Shown here: positions 18,837 through 27,452 of the stretch, one piece after another
Numbering within the stretch: position 1 is the first letter of the stretch
How the letters are laid out: each line of letters begins with the position of its first letter
From: Streptomyces sp. MST-110588
Lineage (GTDB): Bacteria > Actinomycetota > Actinomycetes > Streptomycetales > Streptomycetaceae
Direction: 5' to 3'
NCBI RefSeq assembly: GCF_022695595.1
Contig: NZ_CP074380.1
Coordinates: forward strand, 4,183,501 to 4,247,500
DNA length: 64,000 nucleotides
Program-made: the position numbers and the translations under genes
The notes under the pieces: model-generated
Told to the model about the DNA's origin: nothing
Databases searched by the model: none
Seen by the model: the letters and a program-made list of their open reading frames with translations, nothing else

Positions 18837-19910
18837 ATGTCCGATCAGCACGGCCCCCCACCTCCGCACGGCGCGCACGGCCGGCCCCTGACCGGGGCCG
18901 AGAAGTGGGCGGCCTTCAAGAAGTCGCCGTTCTTCCCGGCGACCGTGCTGGTCTTCATCCTCGCCGTCGCCGCCGGCCTCTTCGCCGGCTCGTACACGTA
19001 CACCATGGCGAACCCGACCCCGCGCCACATCCCGACCGCCGTGGTCGGCGCCCAGGACGCCCGGCACGGGAAGGCGTTCGTCGACGGGATGGAGCAGGCC
19101 CTGAACGCCTCCCTGCGGCTGCGCGAGTACAAGACGTACAAGGAGGCCAGGGACGCCGTCGACGAGCAGGAGATGTTCGCGGTCCTCAACGTCCGGGAGC
19201 CCGGTGTGGAACTGGACGTATCCGGGGCCTCGGGCGCCTCGGTCGCACAGGTGCTCGCCGAGACCGCTCCGAAGGTCGGCCGGGCGGTCCACGTACCGGT
19301 GCAGGTCAAGGACATCAAGCCGCTCCAGAAGGGCGACCCGCGCGGCCTGGCGCTCTTCTACATCTCGCTCGCCGCGGTGATCATCGGATTCGTGGGCGCG
19401 ATCCAGTTGAGCGTGCACGCCCGCGCCCTCAACCCGGCCGAGCGCATCGCCTTCACCGTCGCCTACGCCCTCCTCGGCGGCTTCGCCATCGCCGCGGTCG
19501 TGGACTGGCTGATGGGCGCGCTGCGGCTGCCGTTCGTGGAGTCCTGGCTGATCCTGGCGCTGACGATGTTCACCTCCGGGATGGTCTTCACGATGTTCAA
19601 CACCCTCATGGGGCGCTGGGCGATGATCCCCACCTGGGGACTGATGGTGCTGCTCGGCAACCCGTCCTCGGGCGGCGCGGTCTCCTGGCCGCTGCTGCCG
19701 TCGCTGCTCGGACACATCGGGCAGTGGCTGCCCCCGGGCGCCTCGGTCAACGCCCAGCACACCGCGGTCTACTTCGGCGGGCACCAGCACGCCTTCCCGT
19801 TCCTGGTGCTGGGCGGCTGGGCGGTGCTGTCGTGCACGGTCTTCTGGGTGTGGCGGCACCGCCACCCGGGCGGCCGGGGCGCGAAGCCGGCGCATGCCGT
19901 GGGGTCCTGA
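18837..19910 (+). CDS. multi-pass membrane protein (DUF3533/ABC-2-like)
   Basis: A 357-aa protein. After a cytoplasmic N-terminus it has a first transmembrane helix (FPATVLVFILAVAAGLFAG). A roughly 150-residue extracytoplasmic domain follows (PTAVVGAQDARHGKAFVDG onward). Then come five or so membrane helices, including FYISLAAVIIGFVGAIQLSV and WLILALTMFTSGMVF. This is the layout of YhgE/Pip-like and ABC-2 permeases. TAGCGT (18825-18830) lies six bases before the ATG, so it is probably leaderless. Substrate unknown. Confidence 0.8.
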   Translation: MSDQHGPPPPHGAHGRPLTGAEKWAAFKKSPFFPATVLVFILAVAAGLFAGSYTYTMANPTPRHIPTAVVGAQDARHGKAFVDGMEQALNASLRLREYKTYKEARDAVDEQEMFAVLNVREPGVELDVSGASGASVAQVLAETAPKVGRAVHVPVQVKDIKPLQKGDPRGLALFYISLAAVIIGFVGAIQLSVHARALNPAERIAFTVAYALLGGFAIAAVVDWLMGALRLPFVESWLILALTMFTSGMVFTMFNTLMGRWAMIPTWGLMVLLGNPSSGGAVSWPLLPSLLGHIGQWLPPGASVNAQHTAVYFGGHQHAFPFLVLGGWAVLSCTVFWVWRHRHPGGRGAKPAHAVGS

Positions 19911-20074
19911 GGAACGGGCTGCCCGGCGTACGGGCCGATCAGGGGCGTACGGGGGCGTACGGGGGCGTACGGGGCGTGGCCGGGCCGTCGGGCCCCGTCG
20001 TGGCAGCGCAGCGCAGGCCGCATCCGCCGCGCCCTGCCGCCGCCGTACGAGAATCCGTAAGAGAAGATCTCCTC

Positions 20075-20335
20075 ATGAACAGAGCATTACGACGGATGGG
20101 TGGGGTCGCCGTGATGGTGGCCGGGCTCGCGTTCGCGGCCTGGCTGGTCTTCGGCCCGGTGCACTACTGGGAGGGCGGCGCACGACTGGACCGTATGGCG
20201 ATGGGACTGGCGGCGATGGGAGCGATCAGCGGCGGAGCCTGGCTGATCTTCTGGGAGCCGGAGTCCGACCGTGCCGCGGAAGAGGCGTCGGAAGAGGCGT
20301 CGGAAGAGACGACGGGGGAGAAGCTGAGCGTATGA
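20075..20335 (+). CDS. small two-helix membrane protein
   Basis: An 86-aa hypothetical. Two hydrophobic segments (GGVAVMVAGLAFAAWLVFG and MAMGLAAMGAISGGAWLIFW) flank a short loop, and an acidic tail (AAEEASEEASEETTGE) with a 15-bp near-repeat follows. The upstream 160 nt contains repeated GGGGCGTAC. It ends 8 nt before a strong terminator. Function unknown. Confidence 0.65.
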   Translation: MNRALRRMGGVAVMVAGLAFAAWLVFGPVHYWEGGARLDRMAMGLAAMGAISGGAWLIFWEPESDRAAEEASEEASEETTGEKLSV

Positions 20336-20342
20336 GACACGC

Positions 20343-20376
20343 AGAAGGCCCCGATCCGAGAGGATCGGGGCCTTCT
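20343..20376. terminator. bidirectional terminator
   Basis: A perfect 15-bp stem (20343-20357 with 20362-20376) and GAGA loop. It lies between the small membrane protein gene (+) and the tRNA cluster (-), and can end both transcripts. Confidence 0.8.
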
Positions 20377-20387
20377 TGCCACGAGTG

Positions 20388-20461
20388 TGGCTGGGGCCGG
20401 GGTCGAACCGGCGACCTATCGCTTTTCAGGCGATCGCTCGTACCAACTGAGCTACCCAGCC
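20388..20461 (-). tRNA. tRNA-Phe (GAA)
   Basis: Acceptor GGCTGGG/CCCAGCC, discriminator A, anticodon arm ATCGC-CTGAAAA-GCGAT with anticodon GAA, and T arm GCCGG-TTCGACC-CCGGC. It is the last member of the Glu-Asp-Phe cluster on the minus strand. Confidence 0.95.
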
Positions 20462-20465
20462 GCAG

Positions 20466-20540
20466 CGGTCCTGACGGGATTTGAACCCGCGGCCTCCACC
20501 TTGACAGGGTGGCGAGCACTCCAAACTGCTCCACAGGACC
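20466..20540 (-). tRNA. tRNA-Asp (GTC), second copy
   Basis: Same sequence as the tRNA-Asp at 14324-14398, including discriminator G and anticodon GTC. It is separated from tRNA-Phe by 4 nt. Confidence 0.95.
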
Positions 20541-20589
20541 TTGCATTGTGCGAGACGAGGCGTGAACCAGTCTCGCACACGGTGATGCG

Positions 20590-20662
20590 TGCCCCCAACG
20601 GGATTCGAACCCGTGCTACCGCCTTGAAAGGGCGGCGTCCTGGGCCACTAGACGATGAGGGC
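20590..20662 (-). tRNA. tRNA-Glu (TTC)
   Basis: Acceptor GCCCTCA/TGGGGGC with one G-T pair, discriminator A, anticodon arm CCGCC-CTTTCAA-GGCGG with anticodon TTC, and T arm ACGGG-TTCGAAT-CCCGT. It is the first gene of the Glu-Asp-Phe cluster. Confidence 0.95.
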
Positions 20663-20780
20663 TGATGGCCCACCTTGGCGCTTTGTCGGCGCCGTCGGGG
20701 ACGTGAGAAGCATATGGGATGCGGGGACGGTTCGCCAAAACGGTTTCCGCGGGACCGGGGGCGGGACCGGAGGCCGGGCG

Positions 20781-22553
20781 TCAGCGGGCAGTTTCCGAAG
20801 GGCTGGTCGAGGGGGTCGCCGATGGGGTGTTCGAGGGCGTGGTGACCGAGGGGGAAGCGGCCGTCCGACCGGGGGACGGGGGCGGCGTGGTGCCGGGAGG
20901 CGTGGGACCGGACGGCGTGGCACTGGACGGTGCGGTGCCGGACGGCGTGGCGCCCGGCAGGTTCTCCCGGGGGAGGTGCCGGCTGACCTCCGCCCTGGAG
21001 AGCCCCAGCCCGCCGAGCGTGATCTCGTCCCACGCCTGGAGCCGCCGGGTCCTGCGGTCCAGATACAGCACCGACGCCTGCACCGGAGCGGGTTTCCTGC
21101 CCTGCACCGCGCGCAGCCCCCCGCCCCCCGTGGAGCCCTCGATCATCAGCCGGGTCCCCTGGGGGAGCGTCCGGTTCTCGCGGTGGTGGATGTGCCCCGC
21201 CAGCGCGAGCGGGGCCAGCCCGTCGGCCTCGGCCACGGCGACGGGGTTGTGGGCGAGGGCCAGGTCCACAGGGGTGCCGGCGAGCCGCTGCGTACGGAGG
21301 GAGTCGGCCAGGCGCCCGCCCGCGGTGCGCTCGGCGGGGTCCCCGGCGGCCACCACGGAGCGGTCCGGGGTGAACTGGGGGTCTCCCACGCCGGCGATGC
21401 GCAGCCCGGCGACGCGTACGACCCGGCCGTCGTCCAGGACCGTGACGTTTCTGCGGGCCGCGAGGTACTTCTGCGTGGTGCGGGAGTCGTGATTCCCGCG
21501 TACCCATACGTACGGGGCGCCGAGCCCGCCGACCGGGTCCAGGAAGGCGTTCTCGGCCGCCGAGCCGTGATCCATCGTGTCGCCGGTGTCGACAATCACA
21601 TCGATCTTGTACTGGCCGACGAGCGACCTGATGATCTGCCACGCGCCGGGATTGAGGTGGATGTCCGAGACGTGCAGCACCCGGATCGTGGTGGGGTCCG
21701 GCTCATAGGCGGGCAGGGTCGAGGTGGCCTCGTACAGCTTGGTCACATTGGTGACCAGGCGCGCCAACTCCTTCTGGTAGACGTTGAACTCGCTGACGAT
21801 GTTGCGCGCGGTGCCGACCACCGAGGGCGCCGAGGACAGCAGCCCGGAGAACTTCGGCTCCAGGACGGAACGGGGGTTCCAGGTGGCGTACGCGGCGGCG
21901 CCGGAGGACGCCAGCAGGGCCAGGGCGAGACCGCCGGCCGCCAGCGCGCGGCGCGGCCTGCGGTAGACGGCCAAGCCCAGCGCGGTGGCCCCGGAGACGA
22001 CCGCGACGCAGGAACGGAAGGCGAGCGTGCCGGTGCCGCGGGTGACGTCGCGGGTGACCTCGGCCTGGAGCCCGGAGAAGCGCTCGGGATGGTCGAGCAG
22101 GGCCCGGGACCGTACGGGGTTGAGCCGGTCGACGTCGACGTCCAGGCGTATCGGGGCGTAGTGACTGCGCAGCTCCAGCGCCCCCAGCGGCGAGACGTTG
22201 ATCTTGGTGCCGCCGGTCAGGGAGGGCCGCAGCGTCATCCTGGTGTCCATCGGACCTACGGGCACATGGATGCTGCCGACGATCAGCAGCCCCAGCCACG
22301 CGCCGAGAAGGGTCACGGCCAGCAGGCCCAGGGCCCGGGCGTACGGGTGCGGGGTGTGGACAAGGGTGCTGGTGGGGGCGGTGTGGTGGGAACGGTAGTC
22401 GCGCAGGACGGCCCCGGGGGCGTCCCGTACGCGGACGAGCGCCGCACGGACCGCCCGCAGAAACCGGGCCGGCCGGCACGCCCCGCGTGTGATCTCGACC
22501 TGGTCGCCGGGACGGGTGTCTCCGGAAGGCGCGGCACGGGCCATTGGTCCCAT
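20781..22553 (-). CDS. membrane-anchored metallophosphoesterase
   Basis: A 590-aa protein. The N-terminal part has a membrane helix (ALGLLAVTLLGAWLGLLIVG), an external domain, and further helices (GTLAFRSCVAVVSGATALGL, ALAAGGLALALLASSGAAAY). The C-terminal catalytic domain has the calcineurin-like motifs: VLHVSDIHLN, VIVDTGDTMD, VWVRGNHDS, LALAHNP and LAGHIHH. The last 60 residues are Pro/Thr/Ser-rich and disordered. A likely role is hydrolysis of a phosphate ester at the cell surface; the substrate is unknown. The start is uncertain: ATG 22553 or 22544, with an in-frame GTG at 22598. Confidence 0.85.
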   Translation of the reverse strand: MGPMARAAPSGDTRPGDQVEITRGACRPARFLRAVRAALVRVRDAPGAVLRDYRSHHTAPTSTLVHTPHPYARALGLLAVTLLGAWLGLLIVGSIHVPVGPMDTRMTLRPSLTGGTKINVSPLGALELRSHYAPIRLDVDVDRLNPVRSRALLDHPERFSGLQAEVTRDVTRGTGTLAFRSCVAVVSGATALGLAVYRRPRRALAAGGLALALLASSGAAAYATWNPRSVLEPKFSGLLSSAPSVVGTARNIVSEFNVYQKELARLVTNVTKLYEATSTLPAYEPDPTTIRVLHVSDIHLNPGAWQIIRSLVGQYKIDVIVDTGDTMDHGSAAENAFLDPVGGLGAPYVWVRGNHDSRTTQKYLAARRNVTVLDDGRVVRVAGLRIAGVGDPQFTPDRSVVAAGDPAERTAGGRLADSLRTQRLAGTPVDLALAHNPVAVAEADGLAPLALAGHIHHRENRTLPQGTRLMIEGSTGGGGLRAVQGRKPAPVQASVLYLDRRTRRLQAWDEITLGGLGLSRAEVSRHLPRENLPGATPSGTAPSSATPSGPTPPGTTPPPSPGRTAASPSVTTPSNTPSATPSTSPSETAR

Positions 22554-22640
22554 ATGCCCGCGCGCCGCGACCGGTATGCGGATCGCGAGAAGGCCCACCG
22601 GGATCCGGCGTGAAGCGAAACGAGGAGAAGCGATGCGAAG

Positions 22641-22690
22641 CGACGAGAGGTGACGAGAAGTGGCGCGGCGCGACGAGAAGTGGCGCGGAG
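22641..22690. repeat. 20-bp tandem direct repeat in intergenic region
   Basis: Two near-identical 20-bp units containing GACGAGAAGTGGCGCGG (22651-22670, 22671-22690) follow a degenerate third unit. They lie in a purine-rich stretch between divergent genes. Confidence 0.6.
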
Positions 22691-22833
22691 TGGCGTGACG
22701 CGGGCCGACGCGGGGCGAAGAACCGTGAAGCGTCGCAAATCACCTGAGGATTCGCTGGAACACCCCTCGGAAAGCCCTCCTGTCACGCTCGCCGAGATCT
22801 TGTCCTCGTGGTGGCGTGACGGAGAATGGGACC

Positions 22834-23184
22834 GTGCTGGAGATGACGCGCGAGGAGTTCGAGGAACTGGTCGCCGAGGCCCTGGACCGGATCCCGCCGG
22901 AGCTGACACGGCTGATGGACAACGTGGCGGTATTCGTCGAGGACGAGCCCCCCGCGACCGACCCCGAGCTGCTCGGGCTGTACGAAGGTACGCCCCTGAC
23001 CGACCGCGGGGAGTGGTACGCGGGCGTGCTGCCGGACCGGATCACGGTCTATCGGGGACCGACGCTGCGTATGTGCGCCAACCGCGAGGACGTGGTCGCG
23101 GAAACCGAGGTGACGGTCGTCCATGAGATCGCCCACCATTTCGGCATCGACGACGAACGGCTGCACGCGCTCGGTTACGGGTGA
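22834..23184 (+). CDS. zincin-like metallopeptidase family protein
   Basis: A 116-aa protein of the PF06262-type 'metallopeptidase' family (minimal zincin). The HExxH motif is VVHEIAHHFGID near the C-terminus, preceded by AVFVEDEPPATDPELLGLYEG and DRITVYRGP. GTG 22834 gives the usual start LEMTREEFEELV and has GGAG nine bases upstream. An in-frame GTG at 22816 would add six residues. The family's substrate is unknown. Confidence 0.88.
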   Translation: MLEMTREEFEELVAEALDRIPPELTRLMDNVAVFVEDEPPATDPELLGLYEGTPLTDRGEWYAGVLPDRITVYRGPTLRMCANREDVVAETEVTVVHEIAHHFGIDDERLHALGYG

Positions 23185-23190
23185 GGGCCG

Positions 23191-24087
23191 GTGCCGGGGC
23201 CGTACGAGCCGAGGCCGGAGCCGTACGAGCCGGTGCCTGGAGGGGCGCTCGGGTGGGGGCGTGAGACGGGCGCGGGCCGGGGCGCGTATGCGATCGGGTG
23301 GCCGTGGCGCGTGTCCTCGGGTGGACAACAGGAGTTGGGCAGGGCGTCTGCTCCGCCGCCCCGCAGCGCTCCGGATCCGGAGGTCCCGCCCGTGCGCCCG
23401 CTCGCCCCTCCCGCCTCTTCTTCCGCCCCCTCGTCGCCCTCCTCCGCCTCCCCCGTACCTCCCTTGCGCCGCGCGGCCGACCACTCCCCCTGTTCGACCA
23501 CCGGCGGTGCCTCCCGCGCCACCGGTGCCTCTTCCCGTCCCGCCGGCTCGTCCCCGCTGAACCGGCTCGGCGCGGCCCTGGCCGCGGCCACGGCACTCGC
23601 CGCGTCGCTGAGCGGCTGCATGAGCGTGAGCGACCCCGAGCCCCTCAAGCCCTCGGGCAGCACCACGCGGCAGGGCAGCGGGACCACGCCGGACGGCGGG
23701 ACGGCGGACGGGCGGGGAATCGGGCCCCGCCGGGTGGGGAGCGCGGACGGCGCGCGGCGTACGGACCGCGAAAAGGTGGCGCGTCCCACAGGGAAGAAGG
23801 CGAGGCCCTCGGGAGCCGAGCCGCGGCCGGCATCGGGAGCGGCGCCCGGCCGGGGGCCGACGTCCGGCGGGGACGGGAAGGCCGGAGCCGGAACGGACGG
23901 GGGGCAGTCTTCCGGCCGTACGCCGTCGCGGCCGAGCGGCAGGCCGTCACCGCCCGCCACCTCGCCGCGCCCCAGCCCGTCCGCCCGGCCCACGCCGCCC
24001 CCGAGCCCGGACCCGTCCACGCCGCCGCCCTCTGCCTCCCCGACGTCCGCCCCGCCCGGTCCGGCGCAGATGGACCGGGAGGAGTGA
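23191..24087 (+). CDS. Pro/Ser/Gly-rich protein with internal lipobox-like segment
   Basis: An open frame of 298 aa, 6 nt after the metallopeptidase stop. It is dominated by Pro, Ser, Gly and Arg and looks disordered. The only structured feature is a hydrophobic run ending in a lipobox-like site (LGAALAAATALAASLSGC, Cys about residue 143). If translation begins at GTG 23191 this is far too internal for a normal lipoprotein signal. The GTG at 23392 would place the Cys at residue 76. It may be a lipoprotein, a single-pass membrane protein, or partly non-coding. Confidence 0.45.
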   Translation: MPGPYEPRPEPYEPVPGGALGWGRETGAGRGAYAIGWPWRVSSGGQQELGRASAPPPRSAPDPEVPPVRPLAPPASSSAPSSPSSASPVPPLRRAADHSPCSTTGGASRATGASSRPAGSSPLNRLGAALAAATALAASLSGCMSVSDPEPLKPSGSTTRQGSGTTPDGGTADGRGIGPRRVGSADGARRTDREKVARPTGKKARPSGAEPRPASGAAPGRGPTSGGDGKAGAGTDGGQSSGRTPSRPSGRPSPPATSPRPSPSARPTPPPSPDPSTPPPSASPTSAPPGPAQMDREE

Positions 24088-24326
24088 GGCAAGAGCCGAC
24101 GGGCGGCGGGAGGCTCTGAGGGGGTTCATGGGGGTGCCATTTGCGTTCCTGGGGGAGGAGTGCGTATGGTGGTAGATCGTTTGATCCCATTTGCCCGGCG
24201 CCGAATCCGAAGCGCGCCGTGTGGCGCGTTCTCTCCTTGCCGTGGCTGACCGCATAGAGGCGGTCGTTTGTGAAGTCTCACGGAGTATGGGCGCGTGCCG
24301 AGACTCCGGAAGGTTTCGCATTTCGC

Positions 24327-26723
24327 ATGTCTGTTTCCACTGATCAGTCCGTCATGCCCGTAAGCGACGAGCAGACGGCGCCCGAGTCGAACGAGGCCGT
24401 CGCGGCCGTCGTCGAGTCCACCGAGACCGCCGAGGCTGTCGAAGCCGTCGCCGGGACCGGGTCCGCCGAGCCGGCCGAGGCCGCCGTGGACGTGACCGAG
24501 GACACCGCCGACGAGGCCGCCGCTGACGACGAGGCCGCCTCCGACGAGGCCCCGCAGATCACCTTCGCCGACCTCGGCCTCGACGAGAAGATCGTCCGCA
24601 AGCTGGCCCAGAACGGCGTCACCACCCCGTTCCCGATCCAGGCGGCGACCATCCCCGACGCCCTGGCCGGCCGGGACATCCTGGGCCGCGGCCGTACGGG
24701 CTCCGGCAAGACCCTCTCCTTCGGCCTGCCGCTGCTGGGCCGGCTCGCCGGCGGCTTCACCGAGAAGAAGCGCCCCCGCGGCATCATCCTCACCCCCACC
24801 CGTGAGCTCGCCATGCAGGTGAGCGACGCGCTCCAGCCGTACGGCGACGTCCTGGGCCTCAAGCTGAAGGTCGTCTGCGGCGGTACGTCCATGGGCAACC
24901 AGATCTACGCGCTGGAGCGCGGTGTCGACGTGCTCGTCGCCACCCCCGGCCGGCTGCGCGACATCATCAACCGCGGCGCCTGCTCCCTGGACAAGGTCGA
25001 GGTCGCGGTCCTGGACGAGGCCGACCAGATGGCCGACCTGGGCTTCCTGCCCGAGGTCACCGAGCTGCTCGACCTGGTGCCGACCGGCGGCCAGCGCATG
25101 CTGTTCTCCGCCACGATGGAGAACGAGATCGGCACCCTCGTCAAGCGCTACCTGACCAACCCGGTCAGCCACGAGGTCGACGCGGCGCAGGGCGCGGTCA
25201 CCACCATGACCCACCACGTCCTGGTCGTGAAGCCGAAGGACAAGGCGCCGGTCACCGCCGCCATCGCCGCCCGCAAGGGCCGTACGATCATCTTCGTCCG
25301 CACCCAGCTCGGTGCCGACCGGGTCGCCGAGCAACTGCGCGAGGCGGGCGTACGGGCCGACGCGCTGCACGGCGGCATGACCCAGGGCGCGCGCACCCGC
25401 ACCCTGGCGGACTTCAAGGACGGCTACGTCAACGTCCTGGTCGCCACCGACGTCGCCGCCCGCGGCATCCACGTCGACGGCATCGACCTGGTCCTGAACG
25501 TGGACCCGGCCGGTGACCACAAGGACTACCTGCACCGCTCGGGCCGTACGGCGCGGGCCGGCCGCTCCGGCACCGTCGTCTCCCTCTCGCTGCCGCACCA
25601 GCGCCGCCAGATCTTCCGCCTCATGGAGGACGCGGGCGTGGACGCCTCGCGTCACATCGTCGGCGGTGCCGGCGCGTTCGACGAGGACGTGGCCCGTATC
25701 ACCGGCGCCCGTTCGCTCACCGAGGTGCAGGCCGAGTCGGCGTCGAACTCCGCCAAGCAGGCCGAGCGCGAGGTACGGGAGCTGTCCCGCGAGCTGGAGC
25801 GGGTGCAGCGCCGCGCGGCCGAGCTGCGCGAAGAGGCGAACCGTCTGACGGCCCGCGCCGCGCGTGAGCGGGGCGAGGACCCGGAGGCGGCGGTGGCCGC
25901 CGCCACCGCGGCGGCCGAGGCCGCTGCGCCCGCCGACGCCGACGCCGCCGAGACCTCCGTGCCGGCCCAGCCGCGTGCGACCGAGGACGACGAGGCGCCG
26001 CGCCGCTCCTCGTACGAGCGTCGCGACGAGCGCCGTGACGAGCGGGGCGGCTACGACCGCCGTGAGGACCGCGGTGGTTACGAGCGTCGCGAGGACCGTG
26101 GTGGCTACGACCGCCGCGACGAGCGGGGCAACTTCGAGCGCCGTGACCGTCGTGACAGTGACCGTGGTGGCTTCGGCCGCGACCGTCGTGACGACCGTCC
26201 GGGCCGTCCGTTCAACCGTGACGACCGCTCGGGCGGTGGCTTCGGCCGTGACCGTCGCGATGACCGTCCGGGCCGTCCGTTCAACCGTGACGACCGCTCG
26301 GGTGGCGGTTTCAGCCGTGACCGTCGTGACAGCGACCGTGGTGGCTTCGGCCGTGACCGTCGTGACGAGCGTCCGGGCCGTCCGTTCAACCGTGACGACC
26401 GCTCGGGTGGCGGTTTCAGCCGTGACCGTCGTGACAGCGACCGTGGTGGCTTCGGCCGCGACCGCCGTGACGACCGTCCGGGCCGTCCGTTCAACCGCGA
26501 CGACCGTTCCGGCGGCCGTCCCTCCTCCGGTGGCTACCGCTCCGGCGGCGGCGACCGTCCGTTCAACCGCGACGACCGTTCCGGTGGCCGCCCGTCCACC
26601 GGTGGCTACCGCTCCGGCGGCGACCGCCCGTACGGCCGTCGTGACGACCACCGCGGCACCGGCACCGGCACCGGCTCCTTCGGCCGCCGCGACGACAAGC
26701 CGCGCTGGAAGCGCAACGGCTGA
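24327..26723 (+). CDS. DEAD-box RNA helicase with basic repeat tail
   Basis: A 798-aa protein. It has an acidic Ala/Glu/Thr-rich N-terminus (about 1-75), then a complete helicase core: Q motif region TFADLGLDEKIV with PFPIQAATIP, Walker A GRGRTGSGKT, PTRELA, TPGRLRD, DEAD box VLDEADQM, SAT in LFSATME, ATDVAARGIH, and HRSGRTARAG. A helical linker and a C-terminal region of about 240 residues full of RDRRD, GGF and RPFNRDDRSGG repeats follow. RGG-like tails of this kind bind RNA and can drive condensates. Likely role: RNA unwinding in cold response or ribosome assembly. The ribosome site (GGAAGG) is 13 nt from ATG 24327, a little far. Confidence 0.95.
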   Translation: MSVSTDQSVMPVSDEQTAPESNEAVAAVVESTETAEAVEAVAGTGSAEPAEAAVDVTEDTADEAAADDEAASDEAPQITFADLGLDEKIVRKLAQNGVTTPFPIQAATIPDALAGRDILGRGRTGSGKTLSFGLPLLGRLAGGFTEKKRPRGIILTPTRELAMQVSDALQPYGDVLGLKLKVVCGGTSMGNQIYALERGVDVLVATPGRLRDIINRGACSLDKVEVAVLDEADQMADLGFLPEVTELLDLVPTGGQRMLFSATMENEIGTLVKRYLTNPVSHEVDAAQGAVTTMTHHVLVVKPKDKAPVTAAIAARKGRTIIFVRTQLGADRVAEQLREAGVRADALHGGMTQGARTRTLADFKDGYVNVLVATDVAARGIHVDGIDLVLNVDPAGDHKDYLHRSGRTARAGRSGTVVSLSLPHQRRQIFRLMEDAGVDASRHIVGGAGAFDEDVARITGARSLTEVQAESASNSAKQAEREVRELSRELERVQRRAAELREEANRLTARAARERGEDPEAAVAAATAAAEAAAPADADAAETSVPAQPRATEDDEAPRRSSYERRDERRDERGGYDRREDRGGYERREDRGGYDRRDERGNFERRDRRDSDRGGFGRDRRDDRPGRPFNRDDRSGGGFGRDRRDDRPGRPFNRDDRSGGGFSRDRRDSDRGGFGRDRRDERPGRPFNRDDRSGGGFSRDRRDSDRGGFGRDRRDDRPGRPFNRDDRSGGRPSSGGYRSGGGDRPFNRDDRSGGRPSTGGYRSGGDRPYGRRDDHRGTGTGTGSFGRRDDKPRWKRNG
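26158..26640 (+). repeat. tandem coding repeats in helicase C-terminus
   Basis: Four close copies of a unit encoding RPGRPFNRDDRSGG plus a fifth partial copy are interleaved with GGFSRDRRDSDRGGFGRDRRD blocks. Two blocks of roughly 105 bp (from about 26268 and 26373) are nearly identical at DNA level, so expansion or contraction by recombination is likely. Confidence 0.8.
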
Positions 26724-26805
26724 CCGGCCGAGCGGCTGACCGGCCGAGCGCCCGTTGAACGGCCGTTGAGCGGCCCGCCGCCCGGCTGACCAACCGGCCT
26801 TCCTC

Positions 26806-26844
26806 AAGGGCCCGTACGACACCTCCCGTGCCGTACGGGCCCTT
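26806..26844 (+). terminator. terminator after the DEAD-box helicase
   Basis: A perfect 13-bp stem (26806-26818 with 26832-26844) around a 13-nt loop, 83 nt after the stop codon. Confidence 0.7.
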
Positions 26845-26978
26845 ACGCATGCACCCCGTCCAACACCCCCGCCCACCCCGCCAAACCCCCGCGAACACCC
26901 CCTCCCCGGGCAACAAGAAGATCACTCCCCCGAATACCTTCGGGATGTGAGGCGGACGCGGGCTATGCTGCTGGGTGC

Positions 26979-27051
26979 GGGCCATTAGCTCAATTGGCAG
27001 AGCAGTGGACTTTTAATCCATTGGTTCAGGGTTCGAGCCCCTGATGGCCCA
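26979..27051 (+). tRNA. tRNA-Lys (TTT)
   Basis: Acceptor GGGCCAT/ATGGCCC, discriminator A, anticodon loop CTTTTAA with anticodon TTT, T arm CAGGG-TTCGAGC-CCCTG. A TATGCT box at 26964-26969 lies ten bases upstream and is the likely -10 element. Confidence 0.95.
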
Positions 27052-27056
27052 CCGAA

Positions 27057-27099
27057 GGCGCCCGGGTGAGATGACCTCTCACCCGGGCGCCGCGTCGTT
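27057..27099 (+). terminator. terminator of tRNA-Lys
   Basis: A perfect 15-bp stem (27057-27071 with 27077-27091) with a 5-nt loop, followed by GCGTCGTTT, starting 6 nt after the tRNA. From there to 27452 (about 350 nt) no gene or clear signal is seen. Confidence 0.8.
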
Positions 27100-27452
27100 T
27101 CCCGCCCCTCCGAGGACGCCGGCCGGCCCGCTGCCGGCCCGAGAGTCCGGCATCCGCAACAGGAGCCGCCCGCGGCCCTGTCCGAGCGCGCGTCGCCTCC
27201 ACAGCGCTCCGCTACTGCCCCGGCCCTGCGCGAGAGCGATCCAGCGGCCTCGGGTCCCCGCCTCGTCCCCGCCTCTCGTACGCGATCGTGCCGTCGCCGC
27301 CGACCCAGGTACTCGGTCATGGCGCTGCTCCTGGCATCACACCGCACACACCGCACGCCGTACGCCATTGCGCACACCGTTCCGTCATGCGTACAGTGTT
27401 CGCATGCGCCGCGGCGGCAGCAGGGCCCGAGTGGCGCAAGGAGGAGGGGACC

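Noticed and set aside
20655..22613. 652-codon plus-strand frame opposite the metallophosphoesterase
   Set aside because: The minus strand carries the DxH, GD, GNHD and GHxH phosphoesterase motifs; the plus frame is featureless.
24126..26876. 916-codon minus frame rich in Val/Thr/Ala opposite the DEAD helicase
   Set aside because: Its repeats mirror the helicase tail repeats; no independent signal.
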